Translations under genes and position numbers: made by a program
Origin: Dyadobacter sp. CY345
Lineage (GTDB): Bacteria; Bacteroidota; Bacteroidia; Cytophagales; Spirosomataceae
Direction: 5' to 3'
DNA: 64,000 nucleotides
Assembly: GCF_021502725.1 (NCBI RefSeq)
Contig: NZ_JAKFFS010000003.1
Span: 711,726 to 775,725, forward strand
Notes under the pieces: model-generated
Told to the model about the DNA's origin: nothing
Databases searched by the model: none
The model's input: only the letters and a program-made list of their open reading frames with translations
Shown: piece by piece, positions 18,635 to 26,797 of the stretch
Layout: every line of letters starts with the position of its first letter
Position numbering within the stretch: position 1 is the stretch's first letter

Positions 18635-18641
18635 TGGTCTT

Positions 18642-18703
18642 TAGTTAGTATTGAACTTTATGAAGATTAAATTGTCTTCAAAGCTAACTACTTATACTAA
18701 CTA
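18642..18703 (-). promoter_or_regulatory. Structured susC leader RNA
   Basis: The arms TAGTTAGTAT (18642-18651) and ATACTAACTA (18694-18703) form a perfect 10-bp inverted repeat enclosing a second hairpin (TGAAGA 18661-18666 with TCTTCA 18675-18680). The predicted transcription start, from the box at 18708-18715, falls at the edge of the outer arm, so nearly the whole leader would fold into one stem-loop just before the susC ATG. Confidence 0.5.
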
Positions 18704-18707
18704 TTGT

Positions 18708-18738
18708 CAAAAATACCACTACATCACAACTACATCAA
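18708..18738 (-). promoter_or_regulatory. susC promoter (-33 TTG and -7 TATTTTTG)
   Basis: On the minus strand a TTG (18736-18738) is followed after exactly 20 bp by TATTTTTG (18708-18715). This matches the Bacteroidota promoter TTG-N19 to 21-TAnnTTTG. Transcription would start near 18703 and produce a leader of about 70 nt for the susCD-glucanase operon. Confidence 0.65.
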
Positions 18739-18799
18739 TGAGAATAATGCAACAAAATATATTATTTTATTGTAAAAATATCGGTTTCGTCTCATGATT

Positions 18800-21658
18800 T
18801 CATACATCCATCATGTACTCAGTAAGGTTCAGATCGTTGTCTAAATTCAGCTTTTTGCGAAGTCTGTAACGTTTAATTTCAATTCCTCGAACGGAAATTC
18901 CCATGACGGGAGCCATTTCTTTGCTTGATAAATTCATTCTGAGACAAGCTGCGAGGCGCAGCTCTGATGGCGAAATAGCGGGACATACATTTTTTAACCT
19001 CTTAAAAAATTCGTCATGAACCTCGTTGAAATTTTCTTCAAACAAAACCCAGTCGTCCTTACCAGCTACATTTCTTTCAATACTGTGAAGTAATTTTTGG
19101 TAGTGAATATTTGGTAACTGCTGCCCGAGTTCCTGCTTCACTTGCTGCAGCTCGTCTCGGATTTCCTGAAGAATTTCGTTTTTCTTTACAACATTAATTG
19201 CAACGTTGCTCAACTGCTGACTTTTGTTTTTTATTTCGCTCTGAAGATTTTCATTACGTATTTCTATAATTCGTCTTTCATTTATTAGTTTTTGTTGACG
19301 CAACTTTTCTTCCTGTTCTTCCAGTAATTTTTGTCGGTGTCTGACAAGTCTTTTTTCTTGAAATATGATAATTCCCGTCAGGAGCGCGGCAGCTAATAAA
19401 ACAAAAATCAGTCTGGCCCAAACCGTTTCATACCAATATGGCGTCACAGTAAAGTGGTAAGCCGTGACTTCGTCATTCAAACTTGTCTTTATTTCAAACG
19501 TATACTTGTCAGACGAAAGATTGGTATATTCCACATAACTCTTGTCTGTCCACTCTGACCACTGTTCTGAAAGTCCTTTTAGTCTGTATTTATATTGCAC
19601 ATCCTGACCAAAAACCGGTAGCGCATAAACGATTCTGACAGATCTTACATCAATTGGCAATGTAGTTTCGTCCGTTGTTTTAAACATTTCTCCAAGATTT
19701 CGAAGGTTTAAAACTTTCCTAATTACTGGCCTGAGTGGTATTAAAAATGGCTGTTCATCCTGCCTGCGATTATACAGCGCATACCCATTGTCAAGACAAA
19801 AGAAATAGTAATGATTAGCAAGTGGGATGATGGTCTCGCTGTTTCGAACCAGAGATAATTGTAGCGTCCGCGGGTCATTATTGCCGTGGAAGATAATCCT
19901 GTTCGGATATATTTTGAACCAGTCATTATCGACACCGGATCTTATTTTAAACTCTTCGTCCTCCTTACCGCCAAGATTTTTGTATGGTATTAATTTATCT
20001 TGCTTGTTGGGTGTAAAGAAGTTGTTGCCGGATCTGACAAGCACATTTTCCTGCCAGGGTGTAATTTCGGTGGCGAATTCACTGGGAATATCGGTCGGCG
20101 CCTTATACGCTTTCCAGGAAATGACAGAGTCAAGTGCTGGGTTTAAAATGACATGGTATAATCCTCGATAGGCATGAGCAATCCAGAATGAGCCGTCCTG
20201 TGTCCTGACAATTTGTTTAGCAGGTACTGGTGGGAAGCCTTTTATTGGAAATTGGTAAGTCCATAGGCCGGTCCTGTCTTTTTTATAAATATGTAATCCT
20301 GTATAAGAACCCTGTAATAATATTGTGTCTGTTTTTGTAACAACCGGCAAAAATTGCCATCCGCCATTCACAGCAGATATTTTAGTGATCCCATTTTCTT
20401 CAATTCTGAAAGTCGCGTCATTGTGCCCGCATAACAATTGCCCATTTACAACTTTTAACGTCCAGGTTTGTCCTTCCAGGCCACGAATTGCACGAAATGG
20501 CTCAATAGACATCCATTTTTTTACAAAAACTCCATTGTTTGATCCGACATATAAATTCCCCTTCCAAACAGCCGCAGCGTAGGTTGATCCAAGAGGATTG
20601 TCGTTCGTTTGATATGAAATAAAAGGTGACGCAAGTTTGATGAGATCAATTCCCTGGTCGAGACCTAGCCATAAATGCTGGCTGCGATCTTCAAAAAGGG
20701 AAAGTATCGTATTGTTTTGAAGACCATTTTCTTTCCTAAAATGAAATTTTAAATTTCCATTTTTGTCTACTACATAGAGACCTTTTGAGATGGTTCCAAA
20801 TGCATAACTGCTGTCGATGCTTAATATTACTGCTTTGTTTATAATGTTTTGTTTTAATTCCTCAGCCAGTGGTATTTTCCATTCTGTGAATTTTCCGTTC
20901 TCATAAATGAACAATCCATGTCTTGTTGTTGTGATTAATACTTTATTTCCCGAAAAAGGCAGGATACTTGAAACGACCGTTGATGCAAAAAACTCCGAGC
21001 CTTTCAAAATCACAAATTTATTTCCGATCAATTCGTAGATCCCTTTGTTCAGAAAATGTACATACAACCTGCCCCTGACATTTCGCATGAACATAAAGTT
21101 GTCTTTTGTTTTCAGCTCTGTTATTCTCTTTCCGTCATAGCGATAAATTCGGGCGAAGGATTGGAAGTAAATATTTTTTCCGTCTTTCAGTATATGCCAA
21201 ATTTCCTCGGTTTGTAAACTTTTAAAATTGGCGGCCTTACTCAAAGAGTGGTATATCAGCTGACCATTAGTTGTTTTCTTCCAGTACCCAAATTCAGAAT
21301 AACCTCCGACATAAATTCTCGATTCACCGTTGGGCATCGTATCACACAATACCGCCCGGACAATCTGGCGGTTTGGGAAGGGATATAATTTCCAGGCAGC
21401 ACCGTCATATTCAAGCAAACCATCAGAATTTGCTGTATAAACGATGTGGTCTTTACTTTGATCAATCGCCCAGTTTTGGTTGTGTGCCTTATAAATAGTG
21501 TTGGGAAAATTTACAAGCGGAGGCGTCTCTTGTGCAAATGCACCAGAAAATAACACAAGTAAAAGGAGTAAAACCCCGTTTAACCTATGCTTATGTTTTA
21601 AAATATGATAGTAAAAAGGAGTGAAAAATCCTTCTCCTTTCTCTACGAGGAATATCAT
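18800..21658 (-). CDS. SusR-like membrane regulator: propeller, Y_Y_Y domain, LuxR-type HTH
   Basis: A 952-residue one-component sensor. A long n-region precedes a signal or anchor helix (residues about 28-42). Residues about 45-650 form regulator-propeller units (for example NTILSLFEDRSQHLWLGLDQG, FWIAHAYRGLYHV). A Y_Y_Y domain follows at about 675-735 (YKYRLKGLSEQWSEWT). A transmembrane helix lies near 745-765 (LIFVLLAAALLTGIIIF), then a charged coiled coil, and the C-terminus has a LuxR-type helix-turn-helix (SPSELRLAACLRMNLSSKEMA, ending MGISVRGIEIKRYRLRKKL). It lacks the histidine kinase and receiver of hybrid two-component systems. It lies just upstream of susC on the same strand and is the likely glycan sensor of that locus. 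Confidence 0.88.
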   Translation of the reverse strand: MIFLVEKGEGFFTPFYYHILKHKHRLNGVLLLLLVLFSGAFAQETPPLVNFPNTIYKAHNQNWAIDQSKDHIVYTANSDGLLEYDGAAWKLYPFPNRQIVRAVLCDTMPNGESRIYVGGYSEFGYWKKTTNGQLIYHSLSKAANFKSLQTEEIWHILKDGKNIYFQSFARIYRYDGKRITELKTKDNFMFMRNVRGRLYVHFLNKGIYELIGNKFVILKGSEFFASTVVSSILPFSGNKVLITTTRHGLFIYENGKFTEWKIPLAEELKQNIINKAVILSIDSSYAFGTISKGLYVVDKNGNLKFHFRKENGLQNNTILSLFEDRSQHLWLGLDQGIDLIKLASPFISYQTNDNPLGSTYAAAVWKGNLYVGSNNGVFVKKWMSIEPFRAIRGLEGQTWTLKVVNGQLLCGHNDATFRIEENGITKISAVNGGWQFLPVVTKTDTILLQGSYTGLHIYKKDRTGLWTYQFPIKGFPPVPAKQIVRTQDGSFWIAHAYRGLYHVILNPALDSVISWKAYKAPTDIPSEFATEITPWQENVLVRSGNNFFTPNKQDKLIPYKNLGGKEDEEFKIRSGVDNDWFKIYPNRIIFHGNNDPRTLQLSLVRNSETIIPLANHYYFFCLDNGYALYNRRQDEQPFLIPLRPVIRKVLNLRNLGEMFKTTDETTLPIDVRSVRIVYALPVFGQDVQYKYRLKGLSEQWSEWTDKSYVEYTNLSSDKYTFEIKTSLNDEVTAYHFTVTPYWYETVWARLIFVLLAAALLTGIIIFQEKRLVRHRQKLLEEQEEKLRQQKLINERRIIEIRNENLQSEIKNKSQQLSNVAINVVKKNEILQEIRDELQQVKQELGQQLPNIHYQKLLHSIERNVAGKDDWVLFEENFNEVHDEFFKRLKNVCPAISPSELRLAACLRMNLSSKEMAPVMGISVRGIEIKRYRLRKKLNLDNDLNLTEYMMDV

Positions 21659-21735
21659 TTTAACTAGCTTTTTTATAATATTTATTTAATTATTCGGGGT
21701 TAAGATACACCATTCGTATCTGAAAAAAATAACGC

Positions 21736-23118
21736 ATGGGAATGAAAAAAGTACTTTGTTTGATTTTAATGGCTTCATCTGTCGCAATGGCACAGATTAA
21801 AACGGTAGATGAAAATAACAAGAGTGATATCCGATATAACCTTAATCCGTCCGGCTCACATTATGTTAAATTTACCTTTACAAATCAGGTTTGGCTTCGA
21901 CTTAATGATAACAATCCCGGAACTACTGTCCTCAGTGATCCAGCTTCTCAAACTTTTGATATTGGGTTGAGGCGGACACGCATGCAATTATTCGGCCAAA
22001 TTACTGACAGAGTATTTTTTTATACACAGTTTGGTCTTAACAACTTTAACAAAACAAATGGTTTCCCAAGTTATAATACTACTAGTACGCCAAGTAACAG
22101 GAAAGTTGCTGCATTTTTTCACGATGCGGTAGGGGAATATGAAGTGCACAGAAAAGGAAATAATTTTATTCGTTTTGGCGGAGGGTTGACTATTGTTAAT
22201 GGTCTGTCCCGTTTCTCGCAACCAAGCATTGGGACGATCATGACAATGGATGTACCAATTTTTGCACAGGCCACTGTGGATCAGACAGATCAGTTTTCAA
22301 GGAAACTTGCTGTTTACAGCCGCGGGCAAATTGGTAAAATCAATTATCGTGTCAGTATAGCTGACCCTTTCCCGATTGAGACAAGCGGTGGAGTTCCTGC
22401 TGCGTTGGGTACCAATGCTGTATTTGCTCAAAAGAAACATAAAAAGCAGTTCGATGCTTTATTGATCTACAACATTTTTGATACAGAAGACAACACCACA
22501 CCGGGATATATGACAGGGACGTATCTCGGAAAGCGGAAAGTGTGGAATATTGAAGCGGGTTTTATCGGGCAGAAAAACGCGACATGGAGAAGAGAAGGAG
22601 TTGACACTATATATTCCAGCATGAATTTATGGTCAGTCGCTTCTTATCTGGATATACCGATCAACAAAGACAAAGGAACGGGTGTGTCTGCTTACCTGGG
22701 CTATTTTTATACTGATTATGGCAAAGGTTACCTTCGCTACAATGGCAGCATGAATCCTGCAACTGGTACCAATTTGCCTATCACAGGCGTTAGTGGAACA
22801 CATGGGAATGCTTATCCGATGTTCGGAACGGGCAATGTGATTTATGCACAGGCAGGATATAAATTTAAGGATGGATTAATTGGTAGTCAGGGAACCCTCA
22901 TGCCGTTTGCCTCTGTGCAGCATTCAGATTACGAACGTTTGAAAGATCCGATGAACCTTTTTAATCTTGGTATTAACTGGATTATTAAAGGGAGTAATGC
23001 AAAGTTGACTTTAAACTACGAAAACCGCCCGGTTTATAAAAACGGGCCGGAGGTAAATGAGCTGGGAAAAGATGGAAGAAAAGGTTCCTGGATTTTGCAG
23101 TATCAGATTTCTATTTAA
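21736..23118 (+). CDS. Outer-membrane porin (phosphate-selective porin O/P-like)
   Basis: A 460-residue beta-barrel protein. The signal peptide ends at SVAMAQ. The mature part has alternating strands rich in aromatic residues, for example FDIGLRRTRMQLFGQITDRVFFYTQFG and NFIRFGGGLTIVNGLSR, in the style of OprO/OprP-like proteins of Bacteroidota, and ends with GSWILQYQISI. Residues 1 and 3 are both methionine, so the start may be 21736 or 21742. It likely allows diffusion of small solutes. It is divergent from the SusR-like gene with 77 bp between starts, and convergent with mdh across a terminator. The solute is unknown. Confidence 0.8.
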   Translation: MGMKKVLCLILMASSVAMAQIKTVDENNKSDIRYNLNPSGSHYVKFTFTNQVWLRLNDNNPGTTVLSDPASQTFDIGLRRTRMQLFGQITDRVFFYTQFGLNNFNKTNGFPSYNTTSTPSNRKVAAFFHDAVGEYEVHRKGNNFIRFGGGLTIVNGLSRFSQPSIGTIMTMDVPIFAQATVDQTDQFSRKLAVYSRGQIGKINYRVSIADPFPIETSGGVPAALGTNAVFAQKKHKKQFDALLIYNIFDTEDNTTPGYMTGTYLGKRKVWNIEAGFIGQKNATWRREGVDTIYSSMNLWSVASYLDIPINKDKGTGVSAYLGYFYTDYGKGYLRYNGSMNPATGTNLPITGVSGTHGNAYPMFGTGNVIYAQAGYKFKDGLIGSQGTLMPFASVQHSDYERLKDPMNLFNLGINWIIKGSNAKLTLNYENRPVYKNGPEVNELGKDGRKGSWILQYQISI

Positions 23119-23149
23119 GCCTTGGAGAAAAATATTTAAGGAAGAATAT

Positions 23150-23183
23150 AGAGAAGTCAACTAAGAAAAAGGCTGACTTCTCT
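23150..23183. terminator. Bidirectional terminator between the porin and mdh
   Basis: A perfect 10-bp stem (AGAGAAGTCA/TGACTTCTCT) with a 14-nt loop, followed on the plus strand by ATTTTGTTT. It lies between two convergent genes, 31 bp after the porin stop and 12 bp before the mdh stop. Confidence 0.75.
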
Positions 23184-23194
23184 ATTTTGTTTAA

Positions 23195-24121
23195 CTAGAA
23201 CGTAAGTGCGCCATTCATTGCACGAACCGCTTCTGCAGATTTTTCATAAGCCGCTTTTTCAGCGTCGCTCAGGCGGAGATTTATGATTTTCTCCCATCCA
23301 TTACGGCCAAGAACCACAGGCACACCCATACAAATATCTTTCTGTCCGTATTCACCGTTCAGATAAACTCCGCAGGGAACGATTCGTTTTTGGTTGCGTA
23401 CAATGCTTTCAACCATCATAGCGGCCGCTGCACCCGGTGCATACCAGGCTGAGGTGCCGATTAATTTTGTAAGCGTTGCTCCACCAACCATCGTATCCGC
23501 TGCAACCTGTTCCAATTTTTCGGCAGATAAAAAACGGCTTACCGGAATACCGTTGTAGGTTGCCAGACGTGTCAGAGGAATCATGGTCGTGTCGCCATGT
23601 CCGCCGATCACCATACCGTGAATATCACTTGGAGAAACATCCATCGCAAGTGCCAGGTATGTTTTGAAACGGGCGCTGTCCAAAGCACCACCCATACCGA
23701 TAATGCGTTTTTTAGGAATATCGGCTTCTTTGAAAGCGAGATAAGTCATTGTATCCATTGGATTGGAAACAACGATGATGATGGCCTTTGGTGAATATTT
23801 TAACACATTTTCAGTTACGGATTTTACTATGCCGGCATTGATTCCTATCAATTCTTCGCGTGTCATGCCAGGTTTGCGAGGGATACCCGAGGTGATTACA
23901 ACCACATCAGAACCTTTTGTTTTTTCGTAGTCATTGGTTGAGCCAACCGGCTTGGTATTAAAACCAAGCAATGCAGCTGTCTGGTACATGTCCAATGACT
24001 TTCCTTCACTCACACCTTCTTTGATATCCAGCAACACTAATTCTTCCGCCAATTCGCGACGAATGATATTGTCGGCTGTGGTTGCACCCACGGCGCCAGC
24101 GCCTACGACAGTAATCTTCAT
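23195..24121 (-). CDS. mdh: Malate dehydrogenase (LDH-like type)
   Basis: A 308-residue NAD-dependent malate dehydrogenase of the lactate-dehydrogenase-like clade, the usual type in Bacteroidota. It has the Rossmann GAGAVGA near the start, an acidic residue ending the second strand (LLDIKEG), the substrate loop IPRKPGMTR with two arginines, VSNPMD, and the catalytic histidine in GGHGDTTM. It interconverts malate and oxaloacetate in the citric acid cycle in the cytoplasm. The arginine in RKPGMTR in place of the LDH glutamine supports malate over lactate specificity. It is transcribed alone. Confidence 0.96.
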   Translation of the reverse strand: MKITVVGAGAVGATTADNIIRRELAEELVLLDIKEGVSEGKSLDMYQTAALLGFNTKPVGSTNDYEKTKGSDVVVITSGIPRKPGMTREELIGINAGIVKSVTENVLKYSPKAIIIVVSNPMDTMTYLAFKEADIPKKRIIGMGGALDSARFKTYLALAMDVSPSDIHGMVIGGHGDTTMIPLTRLATYNGIPVSRFLSAEKLEQVAADTMVGGATLTKLIGTSAWYAPGAAAAMMVESIVRNQKRIVPCGVYLNGEYGQKDICMGVPVVLGRNGWEKIINLRLSDAEKAAYEKSAEAVRAMNGALTF

Positions 24122-24314
24122 AAAAAAATGTATTTAATTGTGTAAAAATTAATGTTTTGAAATATACCCTAAAAATAGGTTACATAATTTGTTAAAACCA
24201 CTCACGGATTTAAATTTTGTTTAAAAACTGGTATGCTTTGATCCATAATGCAATTTTTTACGTAATTAGATAGTTATATTGGCATTTCAAACCACTTTTT
24301 CTTTACTTAGGGAA

Positions 24315-24746
24315 ATGAACAATGAATCATTGATAGCGAAAATTTTAAAGTCTGTTTTTTTTAAAAAAGCAACAGGTAAAGCGGGTAGGTATGCAAGTAA
24401 TACAAGTCGTCTTGTTGAGCTGGTTGGCCAGGTAGTAAGTAAATTAAAGCATGTTGGATTTAAAGGAAATCTGGCCGAATTTCAGGGGAGCGTTGGGATA
24501 CTGGTTCGTATGGTTAAGGCATATTCGTCCGGAGCATACAGAACGCTTCCGTGGAAAAGCCTCGTTTCGATCGTTGCAGTTCTAATCTATTTCGTTTCTC
24601 CGATTGACCTTATACCTGATTTTCTGCCAGTTATCGGAATTGCAGATGATTTTGCCCTGGTTTTGTGGCTAATCAAGACTTTGGGGGATGATATTGCTAA
24701 ATTTAGTGAATGGGAAAAGAATGAAAAAACAATTAATATCGGATAA
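24315..24746 (+). CDS. YkvA/DUF1232 membrane protein
   Basis: A 143-residue protein from the ATG at 24315; a TTG at 24279 would add 12 residues. The C-terminal half is the DUF1232 (YkvA) domain: a hydrophobic helix with the hallmark VSPIDLIPDFLPVIGIADD, followed by a second helix (FALVLWLIKTL). The N-terminal half is basic and helical. The family is widespread but of unknown function; it is thought to sit at the inner membrane. It lies upstream of tatA, 69 bp away, with a separate promoter box between them. Confidence 0.85.
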   Translation: MNNESLIAKILKSVFFKKATGKAGRYASNTSRLVELVGQVVSKLKHVGFKGNLAEFQGSVGILVRMVKAYSSGAYRTLPWKSLVSIVAVLIYFVSPIDLIPDFLPVIGIADDFALVLWLIKTLGDDIAKFSEWEKNEKTINIG

Positions 24747-24783
24747 AGTGTCTGATTATTTTAGTTCTTTTCGAAATAATAAG

Positions 24784-24791
24784 TATTTTTG
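24784..24791 (+). promoter_or_regulatory. -7 promoter box of tatA
   Basis: TATTTTTG, an exact TAnnTTTG match 24 bp upstream of the tatA ATG. It would give a leader of about 20 nt. No clear -33 TTG was found at the correct spacing. Confidence 0.55.
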
Positions 24792-24815
24792 TAAACATAT
24801 AATCAAAGAATAGAT

Positions 24816-25025
24816 ATGGAATCAGTAACTGTTTTAGGTGGAATTATGGGGTTAGGTGGACAAGAGATTTTTCTGGTAGCCTTGTTTGTTTTGCTATTCT
24901 TCGGTGCGAAGAAAATTCCTGAGTTGATGCGTGGTTTAGGTCAGGGTATCAACGAATTTAAGAATGCTACGAAAGACGTAAAAGAAAATATTGAGAAAAG
25001 CATGGAAGATACTACCACAAAGTAG
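24816..25025 (+). CDS. tatA: Twin-arginine translocase subunit TatA
   Basis: A 69-residue protein with the TatA/E plan: short periplasmic N-terminus, one membrane helix ([14 protein letters not shown]), a hinge and the amphipathic helix that starts with [18 protein letters not shown], then a charged tail. TatA oligomers form the path for folded proteins with twin-arginine signals. Two proteins encoded later in this window (48224 and 49920) carry such signals. No tatC is in the window, which is common in Bacteroidota where the genes are scattered. A terminator follows at 25051. Confidence 0.95.
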   Translation: MESVTVLGGIMGLGGQEIFLVALFVLLFFGAKKIPELMRGLGQGINEFKNATKDVKENIEKSMEDTTTK

Positions 25026-25050
25026 TTTTTCCATCGTATTGAGTATATAA

Positions 25051-25082
25051 CAGAGCCGTTTAGTAAAAACTTAATGGCTCTG
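25051..25082 (+). terminator. Terminator after tatA
   Basis: Stem CAGAGCC/GGCTCTG extended by a few weaker pairs, with a loop of roughly 12 to 18 nt, 26 bp after the tatA stop and followed by ATTCTTTATTTATT. Confidence 0.7.
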
Positions 25083-25116
25083 ATTCTTTATTTATTACCC
25101 GCCAAAAATAATAACG

Positions 25117-26559
25117 TTGAAAGAGTACCCGACGCTAACCGATATACAAAATGATTTGCGTGGAGGAGGTTTAACCTGCGTGCAGTTGGTGAGTCATTAT
25201 TTGGAAAGGATTGAGTCCAATGCCCATTTAAATGCTTTCGTTGAAGTCTATTCAGAAGAAGCACTTCGCTTTGCTGCTGAAATTGACATAAAAATTCAGA
25301 ATGGAACTGCTGGCAGGCTTGCCGGTTTGGTAATAGGTTTGAAAGATGTGCTCGCTCATAAAGGACACGCTGTTCAGGCCGGAAGCCAGATTCTGAATAC
25401 TTACCATTCCCCTTTTACTGCGACAGCAGTTCAACGTCTTTTAGACGAAGATGCTATCGTGATCGGCCGTCAGAATTGTGACGAGTTTGCGATGGGATCT
25501 TCTAATGAAAACTCATCCTTTGGTCCTGTTCTTAATGCGGCTGATAATACGAAAGTCCCTGGTGGTTCTTCCGGAGGATCGGCAGTTGCCGTACAGGCAG
25601 GATTGTGTCACGCTTCATTGGGGAGTGACACCGGTGGGTCCGTTCGTCAGCCGGCTGCTTTTTGCGGCGTTGTCGGCGTAAAGCCTTCGTATGGCCGCGT
25701 CTCACGATGGGGACTTCTGGCCTATGCTTCCTCATTTGATTGCATCGGGCCAATCACCAAAAGTGTCGAAGATGCTGCTTTGCTTCTGGAAATCATGGCC
25801 GGTGCTGATGCGTTTGATAGTACTGTATCTGCGAAGGGCGTTCCGGATTATACAAAAAACCTTGATTGGAACGGAAAAGCACGAATTGGTTATATTCTTG
25901 ATACGATTGAAAACGAGGCAATTGCTCCTGAAATCAGGGAACATACGCTGGACCTTTTAAACCGGCTTCGTGCGCAAGGGCATGAAGTATCACCAGTTGA
26001 AATGCCGCTTCTTGATTATTTATTACCTACTTATTATATTTTAACGACCGCTGAGGCCAGCTCCAACCTATCACGATTTGACGGTGTTAGATATGGCAGC
26101 AGATCTACTGAAACGGGCGACTTAGAAGCACTTTACAAAAACACGCGTACCGAGGGTTTTGGCGAAGAAGTGAGAAGAAGGATATTATTGGGTACTTTTG
26201 TTTTAAGTGCCAATTATTACGACGCATACTATACCAAGGCGCAACGCGTTAGAAGGTTAGTGCGTGAAGAAACGGAAAGATTTTTTGAGAAATTTGATTT
26301 TCTTATTTCGCCGGTAACGCCAACCACAGCATTTACGATTGGTGAGAAGACAGATGACCCGTTACAAATGTATTTGGCCGATATTTTCACAGTACAGGCC
26401 AATGTCGTTGGGAATCCTGCCATCTCTATACCTAACGGTTTTGACAAAAACGGTATGCCAATTGGGATACAAATTATGGCTCCTTTCTTTAAAGAAGAGA
26501 TAATGCTTTCTTTTGCTAACCATCTTTCTTTAACTTTGAAAGAAAATATTGAAGCATAA
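25117..26559 (+). CDS. gatA: Asp-tRNA(Asn)/Glu-tRNA(Gln) amidotransferase subunit A
   Basis: A 480-residue amidase-signature protein closely matching GatA. The catalytic triad is K76 (GLKD), cis-Ser151 (GGSSGGS) and nucleophile Ser175 (DTGGSVRQPA), with the GatA-type continuation GVVGVKPSYGRVSRWGL. It releases ammonia from glutamine for amidation of Glu-tRNA(Gln) or Asp-tRNA(Asn) in the GatCAB complex. The start is a TTG at 25117; no ATG lies nearby in frame and the protein begins where the family usually does. gatB and gatC are not in the window. Confidence 0.94.
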   Translation: MKEYPTLTDIQNDLRGGGLTCVQLVSHYLERIESNAHLNAFVEVYSEEALRFAAEIDIKIQNGTAGRLAGLVIGLKDVLAHKGHAVQAGSQILNTYHSPFTATAVQRLLDEDAIVIGRQNCDEFAMGSSNENSSFGPVLNAADNTKVPGGSSGGSAVAVQAGLCHASLGSDTGGSVRQPAAFCGVVGVKPSYGRVSRWGLLAYASSFDCIGPITKSVEDAALLLEIMAGADAFDSTVSAKGVPDYTKNLDWNGKARIGYILDTIENEAIAPEIREHTLDLLNRLRAQGHEVSPVEMPLLDYLLPTYYILTTAEASSNLSRFDGVRYGSRSTETGDLEALYKNTRTEGFGEEVRRRILLGTFVLSANYYDAYYTKAQRVRRLVREETERFFEKFDFLISPVTPTTAFTIGEKTDDPLQMYLADIFTVQANVVGNPAISIPNGFDKNGMPIGIQIMAPFFKEEIMLSFANHLSLTLKENIEA

Positions 26560-26565
26560 AACATC

Positions 26566-26595
26566 ATCAGGCAAATAATTTTTTACCTGATTTTT
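26566..26595 (+). terminator. Terminator after gatA
   Basis: Stem ATCAGG/CCTGAT extended by AAA/TTT pairs across one mismatch, followed by TTTTT, only 6 bp after the gatA stop. Confidence 0.65.
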
Positions 26596-26797
26596 CGTAA
26601 GTATTTAAAAAGGCGGCAGTTTGGTTTCGATAGTATTAACAGAAATTACAATAAAAAAACTGTGCCTAGTTACCAGATTTCTGAAAAAAATTACAGAAAT
26701 CGCCTATAATTAAGATAGTTATTTTCATAAGGTATTCATCATCAGACGTTGACTATTTGATAACAGGAATCGCTAACCCATCAAAAAGCTTTAATTA

